Shown: positions 40,949-50,589 of the stretch, in pieces
Layout of the letters: every line of letters starts with the position of its first letter
Position numbering within the stretch: the first letter of the stretch is position 1
Origin: Streptomyces sp. AP-93
GTDB lineage: Bacteria > Actinomycetota > Actinomycetes > Streptomycetales > Streptomycetaceae
NCBI RefSeq assembly: GCF_022808175.1
Contig: NZ_JALGBX010000001.1
Coordinates: forward strand, 310,001-374,000
DNA: 64,000 bases
Direction of reading: 5' to 3'
Made by a program: the position numbers and the translations under genes
Notes under the pieces: model-generated
Told to the model about the DNA's origin: nothing
The model's input: the letters and a program-made list of their open reading frames with translations, nothing else
Databases searched by the model: none

Positions 40949-43900
40949 TCAGACCCGGGGCGGCACCACCGTCCCCAGCGCCGCGCCCAGACCGGCCACC
41001 GTCCCCGCGACCGACGCGGCCATCGCCCAACGCCTGCCCCTGGGAGTCTCGATCGCCGCCCACCGGACCGGACCCCAGCCCAGCTCCTCGCGCAGCTCCC
41101 GCGCTTCCCGCCGCAGCGCCTCGACCTCCAGCAGGCGCAGCTCCGACGCCAACTCCCTCACGATCGTCTCCGCGTTCGCGACCGCCGTTGCAGCCGCCAC
41201 GCCACCCCAGGTGTCGATGTCCGCGCGCAGCTCCTCCAGCTCGGCGCGCAGCGCGGCGAGGACGTCCACCGGCTCCGGCGTGACCTCGTACGTGGCCCAC
41301 GCGGTACGCGGGTCCACCGGTTCCGGCTTCGGCATCATCCACGCGGTACGCGGGTCAGCAACGCGCTTCGGCACCGTCGGCATGTCCAGCACCGTGCACA
41401 CCACCAGCGCGGGAACCTCGGGCACCTCGTACGCCTCCAGGATCTCGCTCCACGTGAGGAACACCTCCTCCTCGGCGGCAGCCCGGCGCGGCACGGTCAG
41501 CGTGACCGGCGTCCCGCACACGACGTACCGCTCGGCGACCAGGGCGCGCGGGTCCACGTGCTCCAGGTGGCCCGGCTCGGCCCCGTCCAGCTCGACCAGG
41601 GTCTTGCCGATCGTCGCGCTGACCACACGCCCCGCGCGTCCCTGGTGAAGCACGCGGTCTCCGGTGTTCCAGTAACCGCGTCCCGTGCTGGGGAGCACCG
41701 GCGCGACGGGCTCAATGTCGGCACGAGGAATTTCCTGGACGGACTCGCCGGCCGGGGTGTTGAGGCTTTCTCCGGCAGCCATCCGCCACGCTGCCTTGCG
41801 CTGCTGCTCGCTGATGGGCGCGAGGCCCTGCACGGCCGCCTGCTCCTCCTCCTGGTCGTCCTCGCCGTACAGGGAGCGGTCGACGTCCTCGAAGGTGCAG
41901 CCGCCCCGCCAGTCGGGCCCGTAGTGCTGCTCCAGCAGCTCCGCCATGACCGACTTCTTCTCCGTGTCGGCAACAGGAGATTCCTCGACGGGCTCGCCGG
42001 CCAGTTCCTGGACCTGCCCGGAGATTTCTTCGCCGTTGGCAGGCTGCTCCTCGCGCAGCGGCACCAGGCAGAACCCGCGCTTGGTGTCCACCGCCGCCGC
42101 CGTGTCGCGCAGCCCCTCAAAATCGGTGTCCAGGGGAAGGCGCGCGCACCAGCCGCACCACGCACCAAGCGTCCAGTCCTGCCCGAGCCAGTACGGCGAC
42201 TTCGTGATGACGCTCCCGCACTCACCGCACGGGGCGTGATCCGGCGCCTGTCCCAGCAGGCCCGGCAGCGGCTTGATCTTCCGCATGCGGCGCAGGACAT
42301 CGCCCTTGAAGACCTCGACGCGCACGAGCTGCGCCGTGGAGTCCTCGGCCATGCCGAACTCGCCCAGGTCCGCGCCCTCGTACTGCTCCCACGGGCCCGC
42401 GCCGTACCCTTCGGCCTCCAGGTACATCGGGACGAACTGCTGGTCATAGGCGCCGTTGCAGGAGCGCTTCCACACCACGTGGCCGCACTCACACTCCACC
42501 GTCAACCGCGACTCCACGCGGTGCTTCTTGCCGGGGAAGGAGACGTAGCGGGCGAGGGTGCCCGTGTGCTCGTGCTCGTCGGCAACGGGAAATTCCTCAC
42601 CCTGCTCGCCGGCGACTTCCTCGAAGAGAATTTGGAACGGTTCGGCGAGCCCGTACCAGTCGCATAGCCGCTCCACCGATTCCGTGAGGGACTCGCCCGC
42701 CTGCGCGGGCACCTGGTTCTGTTCGTGGTCCTGGAGGTGGAAGGAGGAAGCGCCCGCGCCCGCCGTGTGGAAGCCGATGCGGCACTCAATCCCGGCGTGG
42801 CCGTCGAAGGTGACCGAGCGCAGCCGGTAGCCGCTGGGGCTGGCCACCCAGTCGTTGACGTCCCGCACGCGGGCAACGGTCTGCGGCTCGGAGGGGACGG
42901 GGGCGAAGCCGCGCACCCGGTGAGGGTTGATGCCCACCTGACGGAACCCGGCGTCCCTCAGGGCCTCGGCGAACTCCCCCAACATCTCGTCCCACAGCTT
43001 GCGGTCGGTGAGCTTGCGGGGCCGCCGGTGGTCGCTGTTCAGCACGGGGACCACGGCCACGGCGTGCATGTCGTTGATGACGACGAAGCCGCTGCCGGTG
43101 GTGGAGTCCTGGTCGTGGTCGTTGAATCCGGCGGCGGTCAGCACCTCCTTGGCCCGGCGGATCTCCCAGCGGTGCGCGCGGGGGCGAGGTGTGTACTTCT
43201 CCTCCGAGTCGGCAACGGGAATTTCCTGGCCCTGGTCGCCGGCCGGGGTCTGCTCGATCGGCTCGGAGATTTCCGCTGCGTCCGCGCCGTGCATCGACGG
43301 GTACAGCTCACCCAGGTACACGCCCAGCGTCTCCCGCCACGCCGCCCCCGTCAGCTCGCCCCACACCGCGAGCGACACCAGCGAAGAGAAGACGTCCCCG
43401 AGCTGCTGGCACTGCGAGGAGCGGGACCCGACGACCGGGAAGTCCGCCGGGAGACCGACGAGGAGGCACACTTCCGCGATCGTGAACCGGCGCCCCGTCG
43501 TGGCCTCGTACCAGCCTCGGATCTTCGAGGTGATGCCGTTGATGGGCTTCGGGTCGGGGTGTCGGCGGGTGACCCCGTCCATGCGGAACACGTTGCCGCC
43601 GGAGGTCTGGCGGTTGCCCCGCGTGTTCACCTCCGCGTCTGCCTCCCAGCCGATGGCCTGGTAAGCCAGGGTGGTGATCCCCGGCGCCTCGGGCAGGGCC
43701 GCCATGCGGTACCAGTGCGCCGCCATGATCGAACGCCGACGGTGGCTGGGCGAGCCGAAGTCGGCGGCGTCCAAGACATCCCACGAGGCCGACTCGCAAC
43801 CGGCCACGGACAGCTCAAGCCAGATGTCTTCCTGAATCTCCTCGGGCAACTGGGCGGCCTGCTCGATGACCACCCGCGTGAGGGGGGCGCCTATGTACCG

Positions 43901-46642
43901 CAGCCCCAGGCACCAGATCACCGGGGCCAGCATGAGCCCGGCGGTCTTGCCGTCCATGCCGTCCACGAGCGCCCACATCTCCGGGACGGTGAAGTCCGTC
44001 CGCGACCCGTACGAGGAGAAGCACCCCTCCTCCTCCGAGCACTCCTCCCCCTCCTCCTCGTGGTCGCAGTACTCCGTACCGTCCTTCTCGTAGTTGCCGA
44101 AGGCGAAGCCAACCTGGGCAATCGCCTCGGTCAGGATCTCCAGGCTCTGCGCCGTACGGCCCGCACCGTTGCCCGCTATCGAATAGTCCGGGCAAGGCAT
44201 CGTGAACATCGCGTCACGGGTCCAGCGGAGCGCGGGGTGTTCCGGGGTCAGCGTCCTGACGTCCGCCTGCACCACCGTGCACCCGGCGGCCCTCGACGTC
44301 GCCACCGGGCCCTTCTCCAGGTCCACACAGACCATGTCCGAGTCCGTCACCAGCCGCTTGCCCTTGCAGCCCCCGCCGCAGCCCGCGCAGAAGTTCAGCC
44401 CGCGCGGACGGTCGCCCTGCTTCTCCGGGTACAGCCACCGCACCGGCCACGGCGCGGCCAGATCCTCCCGCTGCTCCTCGCTCAGGCAGTCCAGGAGCGC
44501 TACCAGCTCCTCGCCGTCCACCGCCATGAGGTCCGCGTGGGTCACCGGCTTCGCCTCGGGCTTCGGCATCGCCCACTCAAGGCGCGGGTCCACCGGCTCC
44601 GCGTCGGCCCACGGCAGTGCGTCCGCGAGGATCGCCCGCTTCATCGCCGCGCGAGACTTCTCACCCCTGACGACCTCCACACCGCTGGCCATGTGCGTGA
44701 CGGAGTAGAGCCCGTCCAGCAGGACGGCACGGTACGTGTGACCTCGCAGCTCGGCCCACTCGTGCCCGCGCTTCTGATCACCCGTGAACACGATGTCGCC
44801 GACCTTGACCGTCGCCGCCTTGGCCCTGGGAGCCATACCGCGTCGTCCCATCGTGCTGCTCTCCCCGCCCGTGCTGGTGTTCTTCTGTGCCGTCTTCGCG
44901 GCCTTCGCTTCCTGCTGCGCCCGGATCGCGTCAGCCTCGGCGTACAGAGCCGCCACGACGTCGGGGCGCGGGTTGGACTCGCCTGCCTCCAGGGCGGCCG
45001 TCACCATCTCGGCGACGATGTCGCAGTACCGCTCTTCCCAGTCCAGGCGCGATCCCATCGCCCCGGACGTCTTCCCGCACAGCTCGTACGCCGTCTCCCA
45101 CACGTTGCCGTCGTGGCCGGATGCCTTGGCCAGCGGGCGGGCCAGGTGCAGCGCGCAGACACCGACCGTGCCCATCACCGCGCCGTCCTCGGCGAGGATG
45201 TCGACGACGAACCGCGCCGGGGCGTTCTTGTTCCAGCACGCCCCGATGCACAGCCCCGCTTCATCCCACGAGCCCGGCCCGCACTCCAACGCGGTCTTGC
45301 CGTGCACGCCGTACTGCTCCCGGACGCCGTCCGTCCTCGTGATCACCCAACGGTCCAGCGGGACTTCCCTCAGCCCGGCCACCGTCAGCTTGTGCGCGGC
45401 CCGCTTGCGGAACATGCCGTCCACCGCACCGGACGTACCGGCCTCCGCAGACCAGCCGTTCGGCCGGTGCTCCCAGCCCCACGTGTACTTCGCCATGATC
45501 CCGACGCGCCCGTACCGCTCGACCCGGAACACCCTGGGCTCAAGCTCGGTCTGCACCAGCTCGGCCGACCACGTCACCCGCTCCTCGTTCATGTGCCCGA
45601 ACCGGGCCCACACGTCCTGGGCCCATGCGGCGGACGCCGAGTCGGCGCGGCACCACGCGACGGCCGCCGTGAGGCTGTTGTCCTCGTCCAGCTCTGCCCA
45701 CCAGAACGTGGAGTCGTGCACCCCTCGCACCACCTGCCAGCGTCCCCGCTCGTAGCCCCGCGAGAACAACCGGTACTCGTCCCCAGACGCGAGGGTCAGC
45801 ACCCAGTCATAACCGTCGTCATCGGTGCGGTGGTGCTCACCCGCGTACGGCTCGACGGACTCACCGGCCAGCAGCTCGGCGGGGAATTCCACCACCGGTT
45901 CCGGCTGCTCCTCGACCTCGACGGGCGCCGGAAAGTAGTTCGCGGGCAGCACGGTCAGCAGTGCTTCGCCGTACGCGAATTCCGCCCGCTGACCCTTGCC
46001 CGGCATTGCCATCCATGCCCACTTCGGCATACCGGCATCGGCGTGCTTCGTCGCCCAAACGGTCTGCGCGAGCATCGACGTATCCGCGTCACGCTGCACC
46101 TGAGACAGGGTGTACTCACCGGGGAGATTGGGCTCCGGCGCGGCCTCGACCGGTGCGACGTCTTCCGGGGTCTCCTCGATTTCCTCGAAGGTCACCATGT
46201 CGCCATGCTTGGCAATGATCTCTTTAGGGGTCAACGGCTCGGCCGAGAGGTTGACCGTCTCGCGACCACTTTTCCATTTGATCGCGTCGGTATTCTTCGC
46301 GAGCGTGGACTTCCACTTGGACTTGGGGCGCTGGGCCGCGCGGTCAATCTTGGCCTGAATCTTGATTTCCAGTTCCGCACGCTTGGCGATGTGCTCGCGC
46401 ATGACCGACTCGGCAGACTCGCGCGTCGAGGACATGGAATGTCCGACAGTGCGCATGTCGGTGCCGCCGGTCTCATTGGTCACGGAACGGCGCACGCGGA
46501 GTACCCGCTGGCCCTCTCGGGTCACGCTGTCCACGCCAAACGTCATGCCGCGCCACGATGAGCGGACGATTGCCGCGCCAAGGAGTTCGGTCCACTCGAA
46601 CTTGATTTGGACAGAGCTGTCCGCTGCGGGTGTACTGCTCAT
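40949..46642 (-). CDS. Giant modular protein with cytosine-5 DNA methyltransferase domain
   Basis: A 1897-residue protein, far larger than any stand-alone methyltransferase. Around residues 745-1090 it shows C5-MTase motifs: I 'LNFCAGCGGGCKG', IV 'FTMPCPDYSIAGNG' (catalytic PC), a VI-like 'VIEQAAQLP' (ENV altered), a VIII-like 'SHRRRS', and X 'SQCQQLGDVFSSLVS'. It should methylate cytosine. The flanks hold several unassigned modules: an N-terminal 260-residue region, a Cys-rich segment near 465-510, and a zinc-like 'ECGHVVWKRSC'/'CGECGSV...CGWCARL' area around residues 1385-1510. Modules are joined by repeated linkers of the type 'GE..QE(I/F/S)PVAD.E'. The role may be element self-protection from host restriction plus other functions. 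Confidence 0.8.
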   Translation of the reverse strand: MSSTPAADSSVQIKFEWTELLGAAIVRSSWRGMTFGVDSVTREGQRVLRVRRSVTNETGGTDMRTVGHSMSSTRESAESVMREHIAKRAELEIKIQAKIDRAAQRPKSKWKSTLAKNTDAIKWKSGRETVNLSAEPLTPKEIIAKHGDMVTFEEIEETPEDVAPVEAAPEPNLPGEYTLSQVQRDADTSMLAQTVWATKHADAGMPKWAWMAMPGKGQRAEFAYGEALLTVLPANYFPAPVEVEEQPEPVVEFPAELLAGESVEPYAGEHHRTDDDGYDWVLTLASGDEYRLFSRGYERGRWQVVRGVHDSTFWWAELDEDNSLTAAVAWCRADSASAAWAQDVWARFGHMNEERVTWSAELVQTELEPRVFRVERYGRVGIMAKYTWGWEHRPNGWSAEAGTSGAVDGMFRKRAAHKLTVAGLREVPLDRWVITRTDGVREQYGVHGKTALECGPGSWDEAGLCIGACWNKNAPARFVVDILAEDGAVMGTVGVCALHLARPLAKASGHDGNVWETAYELCGKTSGAMGSRLDWEERYCDIVAEMVTAALEAGESNPRPDVVAALYAEADAIRAQQEAKAAKTAQKNTSTGGESSTMGRRGMAPRAKAATVKVGDIVFTGDQKRGHEWAELRGHTYRAVLLDGLYSVTHMASGVEVVRGEKSRAAMKRAILADALPWADAEPVDPRLEWAMPKPEAKPVTHADLMAVDGEELVALLDCLSEEQREDLAAPWPVRWLYPEKQGDRPRGLNFCAGCGGGCKGKRLVTDSDMVCVDLEKGPVATSRAAGCTVVQADVRTLTPEHPALRWTRDAMFTMPCPDYSIAGNGAGRTAQSLEILTEAIAQVGFAFGNYEKDGTEYCDHEEEGEECSEEEGCFSSYGSRTDFTVPEMWALVDGMDGKTAGLMLAPVIWCLGLRYIGAPLTRVVIEQAAQLPEEIQEDIWLELSVAGCESASWDVLDAADFGSPSHRRRSIMAAHWYRMAALPEAPGITTLAYQAIGWEADAEVNTRGNRQTSGGNVFRMDGVTRRHPDPKPINGITSKIRGWYEATTGRRFTIAEVCLLVGLPADFPVVGSRSSQCQQLGDVFSSLVSLAVWGELTGAAWRETLGVYLGELYPSMHGADAAEISEPIEQTPAGDQGQEIPVADSEEKYTPRPRAHRWEIRRAKEVLTAAGFNDHDQDSTTGSGFVVINDMHAVAVVPVLNSDHRRPRKLTDRKLWDEMLGEFAEALRDAGFRQVGINPHRVRGFAPVPSEPQTVARVRDVNDWVASPSGYRLRSVTFDGHAGIECRIGFHTAGAGASSFHLQDHEQNQVPAQAGESLTESVERLCDWYGLAEPFQILFEEVAGEQGEEFPVADEHEHTGTLARYVSFPGKKHRVESRLTVECECGHVVWKRSCNGAYDQQFVPMYLEAEGYGAGPWEQYEGADLGEFGMAEDSTAQLVRVEVFKGDVLRRMRKIKPLPGLLGQAPDHAPCGECGSVITKSPYWLGQDWTLGAWCGWCARLPLDTDFEGLRDTAAAVDTKRGFCLVPLREEQPANGEEISGQVQELAGEPVEESPVADTEKKSVMAELLEQHYGPDWRGGCTFEDVDRSLYGEDDQEEEQAAVQGLAPISEQQRKAAWRMAAGESLNTPAGESVQEIPRADIEPVAPVLPSTGRGYWNTGDRVLHQGRAGRVVSATIGKTLVELDGAEPGHLEHVDPRALVAERYVVCGTPVTLTVPRRAAAEEEVFLTWSEILEAYEVPEVPALVVCTVLDMPTVPKRVADPRTAWMMPKPEPVDPRTAWATYEVTPEPVDVLAALRAELEELRADIDTWGGVAAATAVANAETIVRELASELRLLEVEALRREARELREELGWGPVRWAAIETPRGRRWAMAASVAGTVAGLGAALGTVVPPRV

Positions 46643-46980
46643 GCGCGTGTTTCCTCCGAGAGTGGCGTTGGCTGGGGCCGGGGGTTCAGGTCCGGCGTTC
46701 CCCTAATTATCGCAAAGGGGCGGGGAGGATAACAGAGGGAAAGGGGAAAAGTAATGTGACAAAAAACATGGTTCAGGATTTGAGAAAAGGAAAATAAAAC
46801 TTGCGCGGTCGACTATGTCCTGAGTGTCCCGGCGAAATGTAATAAATAATTAAATAGGCGGACACCCCCCAATATCAATTGACATGAGTGTATGTATGGG
46901 GGCCTGGGCTCTCACATTTCACCCTGGAGCGGGGGCGGAGGCAGCATCAGAAGGCAGTGTCATTTCCTTGTGCGTTGACC
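46643..46980. other. AT-rich intergenic region
   Basis: No gene is supported. 'gaaatgtaataaataattaaatagg' (about 46835-46860) and 'aaaaggaaaataaaac' (46784-46800) are strikingly AT-rich for this genome. The region holds the promoter of the giant gene and separates it from a convergently oriented terminus of the next minus-strand gene's 3' end. Foreign origin, strong promoter or unwinding element are possible. Confidence 0.5.
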
Positions 46981-48510
46981 CTACGGAATTGCCGTGTCCC
47001 AGGCAATACCCTCCAGCTCATACGCTTCGTATACTCCGGCCGGGACAGTCTCCGTCGCTCCGTTGTGCGGCATCTCCTCGTTGGTCACCGCCGGCAGATG
47101 GCCCTCGCTCCGGACCGCCGCGAGGACTGCCTGCTCCACCTCCCACGCCTGGGCCCCTGTGTCGACGCCCAGGTACCAGCAGATGTCCCAGCCGGCGCAC
47201 CGGAAGCTCCGGAAGCGCTTGACCGGGTCGTTGGCAGCGCCCACCTTGAGCACACCGGACTCCTTCTGTTCGGCGATATAGATCCACGCGGGCTTGGCGT
47301 GGTTGAGACCCCTGGTGCAGCAGTAGGGACAGCCGCCGCTGCCCGCCGTGAGCACCCACAGGGCGCTGCGCAGGCTCCGCGGCATCTTCGTGCCGCAGCG
47401 TCCGCACGTCGTCTCCCAGCGCCCGTCAGGGAGCTTCGTGAAGCCCGCGGCGATGAGCCTGTCGTGCTCACGGACGGCCCGCGCCTCTGCCACTTCCTCC
47501 GCCTTCGCCGATTCGCGGCAGCTTCGGCAGTTCCGTAGTCCCGTGATGACGGAGGCGTCGGCGGTGAAGAGCCGCGCGCAGTCTTCGCATGTGCGCCGCC
47601 ACCTGTTCTTGTGCTCCGTGGGGATACAGCCGGTCAGGCGGAGGCGCCGAGCGGTGCGGTGTTCCCCGAAGCACTTCCTGCATCCGAGGCGGATGTTCTC
47701 GGCCTGGTGGAGAGGGCGCTCGCTGATGTCCCCGCACCGCGTGCAGCGCATCAGCCAGGAGGCGGCGGCTCCGCGGTAGGGACCGGCGGCCTCGAACTGC
47801 GTCAGGGCGAGACGGCGACGGGCTTCATCCTCGGGCAGGGAGAAACGGTCGGAGGTGGCTCGCTTCTTGCATTCGCCGCAGCCTTTTCCCTTCCTGATGT
47901 AGCAGAGCCGGGTGGTCACGACGGTGCGGCAGACCTCGTGAAGGCAGGACCAGGGATCTTTCGAGCCGGGAAAGGGCTCCTGTGGAATGTAGCCAGCCTG
48001 GTTCATGAACTTCACCGCAGCCGGTTCCTGCGCCTTCCGCTTCTCCCTCCAATGCTCGGTCTGCCGGACGAGTTCCTCTTCCCTCCGCTGCGCCTTCCGA
48101 TCTGCTGTGGCGGCCTTCCCTTCCGCCTTCCTCCGCTCCCGGCACATCCCCGGGCAGGCCCTGTTTCCGATCGCCGAGACGTTGTTGAGCGTCACCCAGG
48201 CGTCCCCGCCGCAGATGTTGCAGGTGCATTCCCACTTCGTCAGGACGCCCGGATAGTCGCGGTCCTTCGGCGTGAACCCCGCCTTCACCATGCGATCGAA
48301 GGCCACATCATCGTCGGTGCGCGTCATCGGGCCGGCGCGGTAGCAGTAGACGCACTCCTTTCCCTGCCGGATGCTGGTCAGCTTCTTCGTGTCCTGGTTT
48401 CCGCACTCCACGCACTCGACCCGGTGGGAGACGTCGCATCCCCGGTATCGGTCGAGGAGAATCCAGCCCGCGGTACGGAATTCCGCTTTGCCCCATTCGG
48501 TGTCAACCAT
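46981..48510 (-). CDS. Tandem zinc-ribbon protein with C-terminal GIY-YIG-like domain (copy 1)
   Basis: A 509-residue protein with about six cysteine units of the form C-x2-C ... R-x-G-x-x-C-x2-C ('CVECGNQD...ECVYC', 'CNICGGDA...', 'CTRCGDIS...GCRKC', 'CEDCARLF...NCRSC', 'CGRCGTKM...GCPYC'). Linkers resemble 'MVKAGFTPKDRDYPGVLTKWEC'. The final 100 residues, 'AWIYIAEQKESGVLKVGAANDPVKRFRSF' then 'AWEVEQAVLAAV' and 'EEMPHNGATETV', fit a GIY-YIG/T5orf172-like nuclease fold. Two paralogues lie at 51 and 56 kb. Nucleic-acid recognition plus cleavage is inferred. Confidence 0.72.
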   Translation of the reverse strand: MVDTEWGKAEFRTAGWILLDRYRGCDVSHRVECVECGNQDTKKLTSIRQGKECVYCYRAGPMTRTDDDVAFDRMVKAGFTPKDRDYPGVLTKWECTCNICGGDAWVTLNNVSAIGNRACPGMCRERRKAEGKAATADRKAQRREEELVRQTEHWREKRKAQEPAAVKFMNQAGYIPQEPFPGSKDPWSCLHEVCRTVVTTRLCYIRKGKGCGECKKRATSDRFSLPEDEARRRLALTQFEAAGPYRGAAASWLMRCTRCGDISERPLHQAENIRLGCRKCFGEHRTARRLRLTGCIPTEHKNRWRRTCEDCARLFTADASVITGLRNCRSCRESAKAEEVAEARAVREHDRLIAAGFTKLPDGRWETTCGRCGTKMPRSLRSALWVLTAGSGGCPYCCTRGLNHAKPAWIYIAEQKESGVLKVGAANDPVKRFRSFRCAGWDICWYLGVDTGAQAWEVEQAVLAAVRSEGHLPAVTNEEMPHNGATETVPAGVYEAYELEGIAWDTAIP

Positions 48511-48631
48511 CTCTCATGATTGACACGCTCGATTTCCAGGGTGCTAATCCCGCCTCGTGGACGGCGCTGGAGCCTTCACAACTTCTCGGGTAAGCTGCAA
48601 CATGTTCCTCCAACGGCGTTGGCGGACACTC

Positions 48632-48679
48632 AGGCGCCCGTGGGGTTCAGCCTCTCTCCGGAGAGGACCGCGGGCGCCT
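48632..48679. other. Three-part stem-loop
   Basis: The outer arms 'aggcgcccgtgg' and 'ccgcgggcgcct' (one mismatch) enclose an inner 'cctctc/gagagg' stem. It lies in the divergent gap between the zinc-ribbon gene and the next plus-strand frames, and may be a terminator or structured leader. Confidence 0.5.
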
Positions 48680-48701
48680 TCTGCATGTTCTGGCCCGTGA
48701 G

Positions 48702-48920
48702 ATGGGCTGTTCGCTGCGTACGGCAGAGCGTGCGCGATGGGCTGAACGGCTGGAGATCCGGGTCGTCCAGCACCGCTCCAACGCGCGCGGCCACCTGCGG
48801 AAACTCGGAGCGTCCCAGGTCAGCGCGTTGCTCCAGCAGTTCCTAGACAAGCCGTGGGTGCTTGCCGGGGCGTCGTTCCGGGTGCTCATCTGGGTCCGTC
48901 CCCGAACCATCAGCCCGTAA
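48702..48920 (+). CDS. Small basic protein, 72 residues, uncertain
   Basis: 'GCSLRTAERARWAERLEIRVVQHRSNARGHLRKLGASQVSALLQQFL' reads like a helical DNA-binding fragment, and the frame stays open upstream without a start codon. There is no good ribosome site at the ATG at 48702. It may be a gene remnant. Confidence 0.35.
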   Translation: MGCSLRTAERARWAERLEIRVVQHRSNARGHLRKLGASQVSALLQQFLDKPWVLAGASFRVLIWVRPRTISP

Positions 48921-48932
48921 GGGAGCTTTGCC

Positions 48933-49391
48933 GTGACCGTGCTCTACCACTACACCTTGGTTTTCCACCTGCCCCAGATCCTTCGCTCCGGCTATATCAA
49001 CGTCACGGAGTCGAACATCTCCGCGGGCCGTGAGCACGCGGGCCCTGACGTGGTGTGGCTGACGGCGGCCAACACGGCGGATCGCTCCGGTGGGTGGTAC
49101 ACGGGCTCCCATGTCGACAAGACCGCCGTCAGGATCACCGTGGACGTGCCGGAGCGTGAGGTCTACCGCTGGACGGAGTGGGCGCCGCGCCACGGCTGCT
49201 CGGCCCGCACCATGGCCGCGCTCCGCCGCGTCAAGGGGGGCAACTCGTGGCGGGTGGTGGCCCGGCGGGTGCAGTGCGAAGAGTGGAAGGAGATCGTCGT
49301 CTCGCGCGGCTTCAAGGACGGCGAAGTCCGTAAAGGTGTGACTCGGGTGGATGCCTTTGGGCGCCGGCTCGACTTCGACGTCATCGGCTAG
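48933..49391 (+). CDS. Hypothetical protein, possible ADP-ribosyltransferase-like fold
   Basis: A 152-residue protein behind 'aagggagctttgcc' GTG. It begins 'LYHYTLVFHLPQILRSGYINVTESN' and continues 'PDVVWLTAANTADRSGGWYTG'. The H-Y-T ... IL-x-S-G pattern at the very N-terminus is seen in several small ADP-ribosyltransferase-like families. A catalytic glutamate cannot be assigned by eye; candidates lie in 'VPEREVYRWTEWA' and 'CEEWKEIVV'. Function unknown. Confidence 0.5.
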   Translation: MTVLYHYTLVFHLPQILRSGYINVTESNISAGREHAGPDVVWLTAANTADRSGGWYTGSHVDKTAVRITVDVPEREVYRWTEWAPRHGCSARTMAALRRVKGGNSWRVVARRVQCEEWKEIVVSRGFKDGEVRKGVTRVDAFGRRLDFDVIG

Positions 49392-49530
49392 CCCAGCTAC
49401 CTGGACTCTCCTGGCCCCCGCTGGATACGACCCCGCTTCCTCGCGAAGGTACGGCCGGCGGGAGCTTCTTCACCCGATCGTGAGCATGTCTCTGCGGCTG
49501 TCCGGCGGCGCCGCGGCCGAGGATGACGGC

Positions 49531-49857
49531 ATGACCATCCCTGGGACGCAGTCCTTCTACGCAGAAGCCGACCTGCTCGGAACCGCCATCGTGCGCGCGC
49601 TGCACGAGACCGACGACACTGTCGACCGGCGCGGTTCCGGCATCGTCCTGCCCCTGGTCGACGAGGCCGTTCAGCGCTTCCCGGACGATCTGCGGTACAC
49701 GTTTCTGATTTCTGTGATCCGGGCGCTGGCCGAGTGGGACAGGGCCGCGCTGACGGTGATCGAGGATCTGACGGCGGACACCATGAACGAGGCGACGGTG
49801 GCGTCCCTTCTCGACAACCGCGAGCGCGTGGCCCTTCGGGACGAGCACCGCACCTAG
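49531..49857 (+). CDS. Hypothetical protein, 108 residues
   Basis: A mostly helical soluble protein ('ADLLGTAIVRALHETDDTVDRRGSGIVLPLVDEAVQRFPDDLRYTFLISVIRALAEWDRAALTVIEDL'). The ATG at 49531 is chosen as the first in-frame Met after an upstream stop. No domain recognised. Confidence 0.5.
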   Translation: MTIPGTQSFYAEADLLGTAIVRALHETDDTVDRRGSGIVLPLVDEAVQRFPDDLRYTFLISVIRALAEWDRAALTVIEDLTADTMNEATVASLLDNRERVALRDEHRT

Positions 49858-50169
49858 CCGGCACTCGCGCACACAAGAAGCCCCAGGAGCTGCCCTGCGC
49901 CAGCATCATCTTCTTCTCCAGCTCCAGCGCCGTCCCTGTCCGTGTCGCGGTACCTCTCCTCGTACCACCAGGATTGACGGACCTTCTCCATTTCCCCCGC
50001 GGAATTCGTTCCGAACCGGCCGTCCGGTACCTCGCGTTGGACTGGTGACCCCCGGCGACCGCCGACAGCACTCGTTCGGCTCCTGCGGTCGACCGGGGCA
50101 CTGCGACCCCTCCGGCCTACCGCCGGTAACATGCGGCTGGGCTGGCGCCCGTTCTCTGGGAGGGGACTC

Positions 50170-50394
50170 ATGGATATGTCACCGCATGTGCTGGAGCGTC
50201 CGGACACCGACGAGGAGAAGCCGGTGTGGGTGATGGTGCGGGTGGGCGTATCCCGCTACTGCTACCACACCGACCTCCAGTGTCCTGCCCTGCAAGGCAA
50301 GCACGACACCGGCCGCCACTTGGAGCTGATGACCGAGGTGACGGCCCAGGGCCAGGAGCTCACCCAGTGCGGAAGGTGCCGCCGGCACGCGTAG
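50170..50394 (+). CDS. Small zinc-binding-like protein, 74 residues
   Basis: The ATG follows 'gggaggggactc'. 'VSRYCYHTDLQCPALQGKH' and 'LTQCGRCRRHA' supply four cysteines and several histidines. The 'YHT..QCPAL' block is widespread in small Streptomyces element proteins. A terminator-like 'gggcccctgccttcgggcgggggcctc' follows the stop. Function unknown. Confidence 0.6.
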   Translation: MDMSPHVLERPDTDEEKPVWVMVRVGVSRYCYHTDLQCPALQGKHDTGRHLELMTEVTAQGQELTQCGRCRRHA

Positions 50395-50589
50395 GAAAAT
50401 ACGGGGCCCCTGCCTTCGGGCGGGGGCCTCTTCATCTTCCCGGCTCCCGCCCGGCCGCGGTGGCGTAGTACCTCAACGGGCAGGGGGAGTTGTTGAAGTC
50501 CCCCGCGAAAACAGGGTTCTCAGCCCTGGTCGCGACCGGTCCTTGGGACGCCTCTGCCGTGTTCGACCTGCGGAAGCTACCTTCCTGCG

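Noticed and set aside
42725..46561. A 1278-codon plus-strand open frame opposite the methyltransferase gene
   Set aside because: Its residues are His/Arg/Val/Gly-rich nonsense typical of antisense frames in high-GC DNA. The minus strand carries the methyltransferase motifs.
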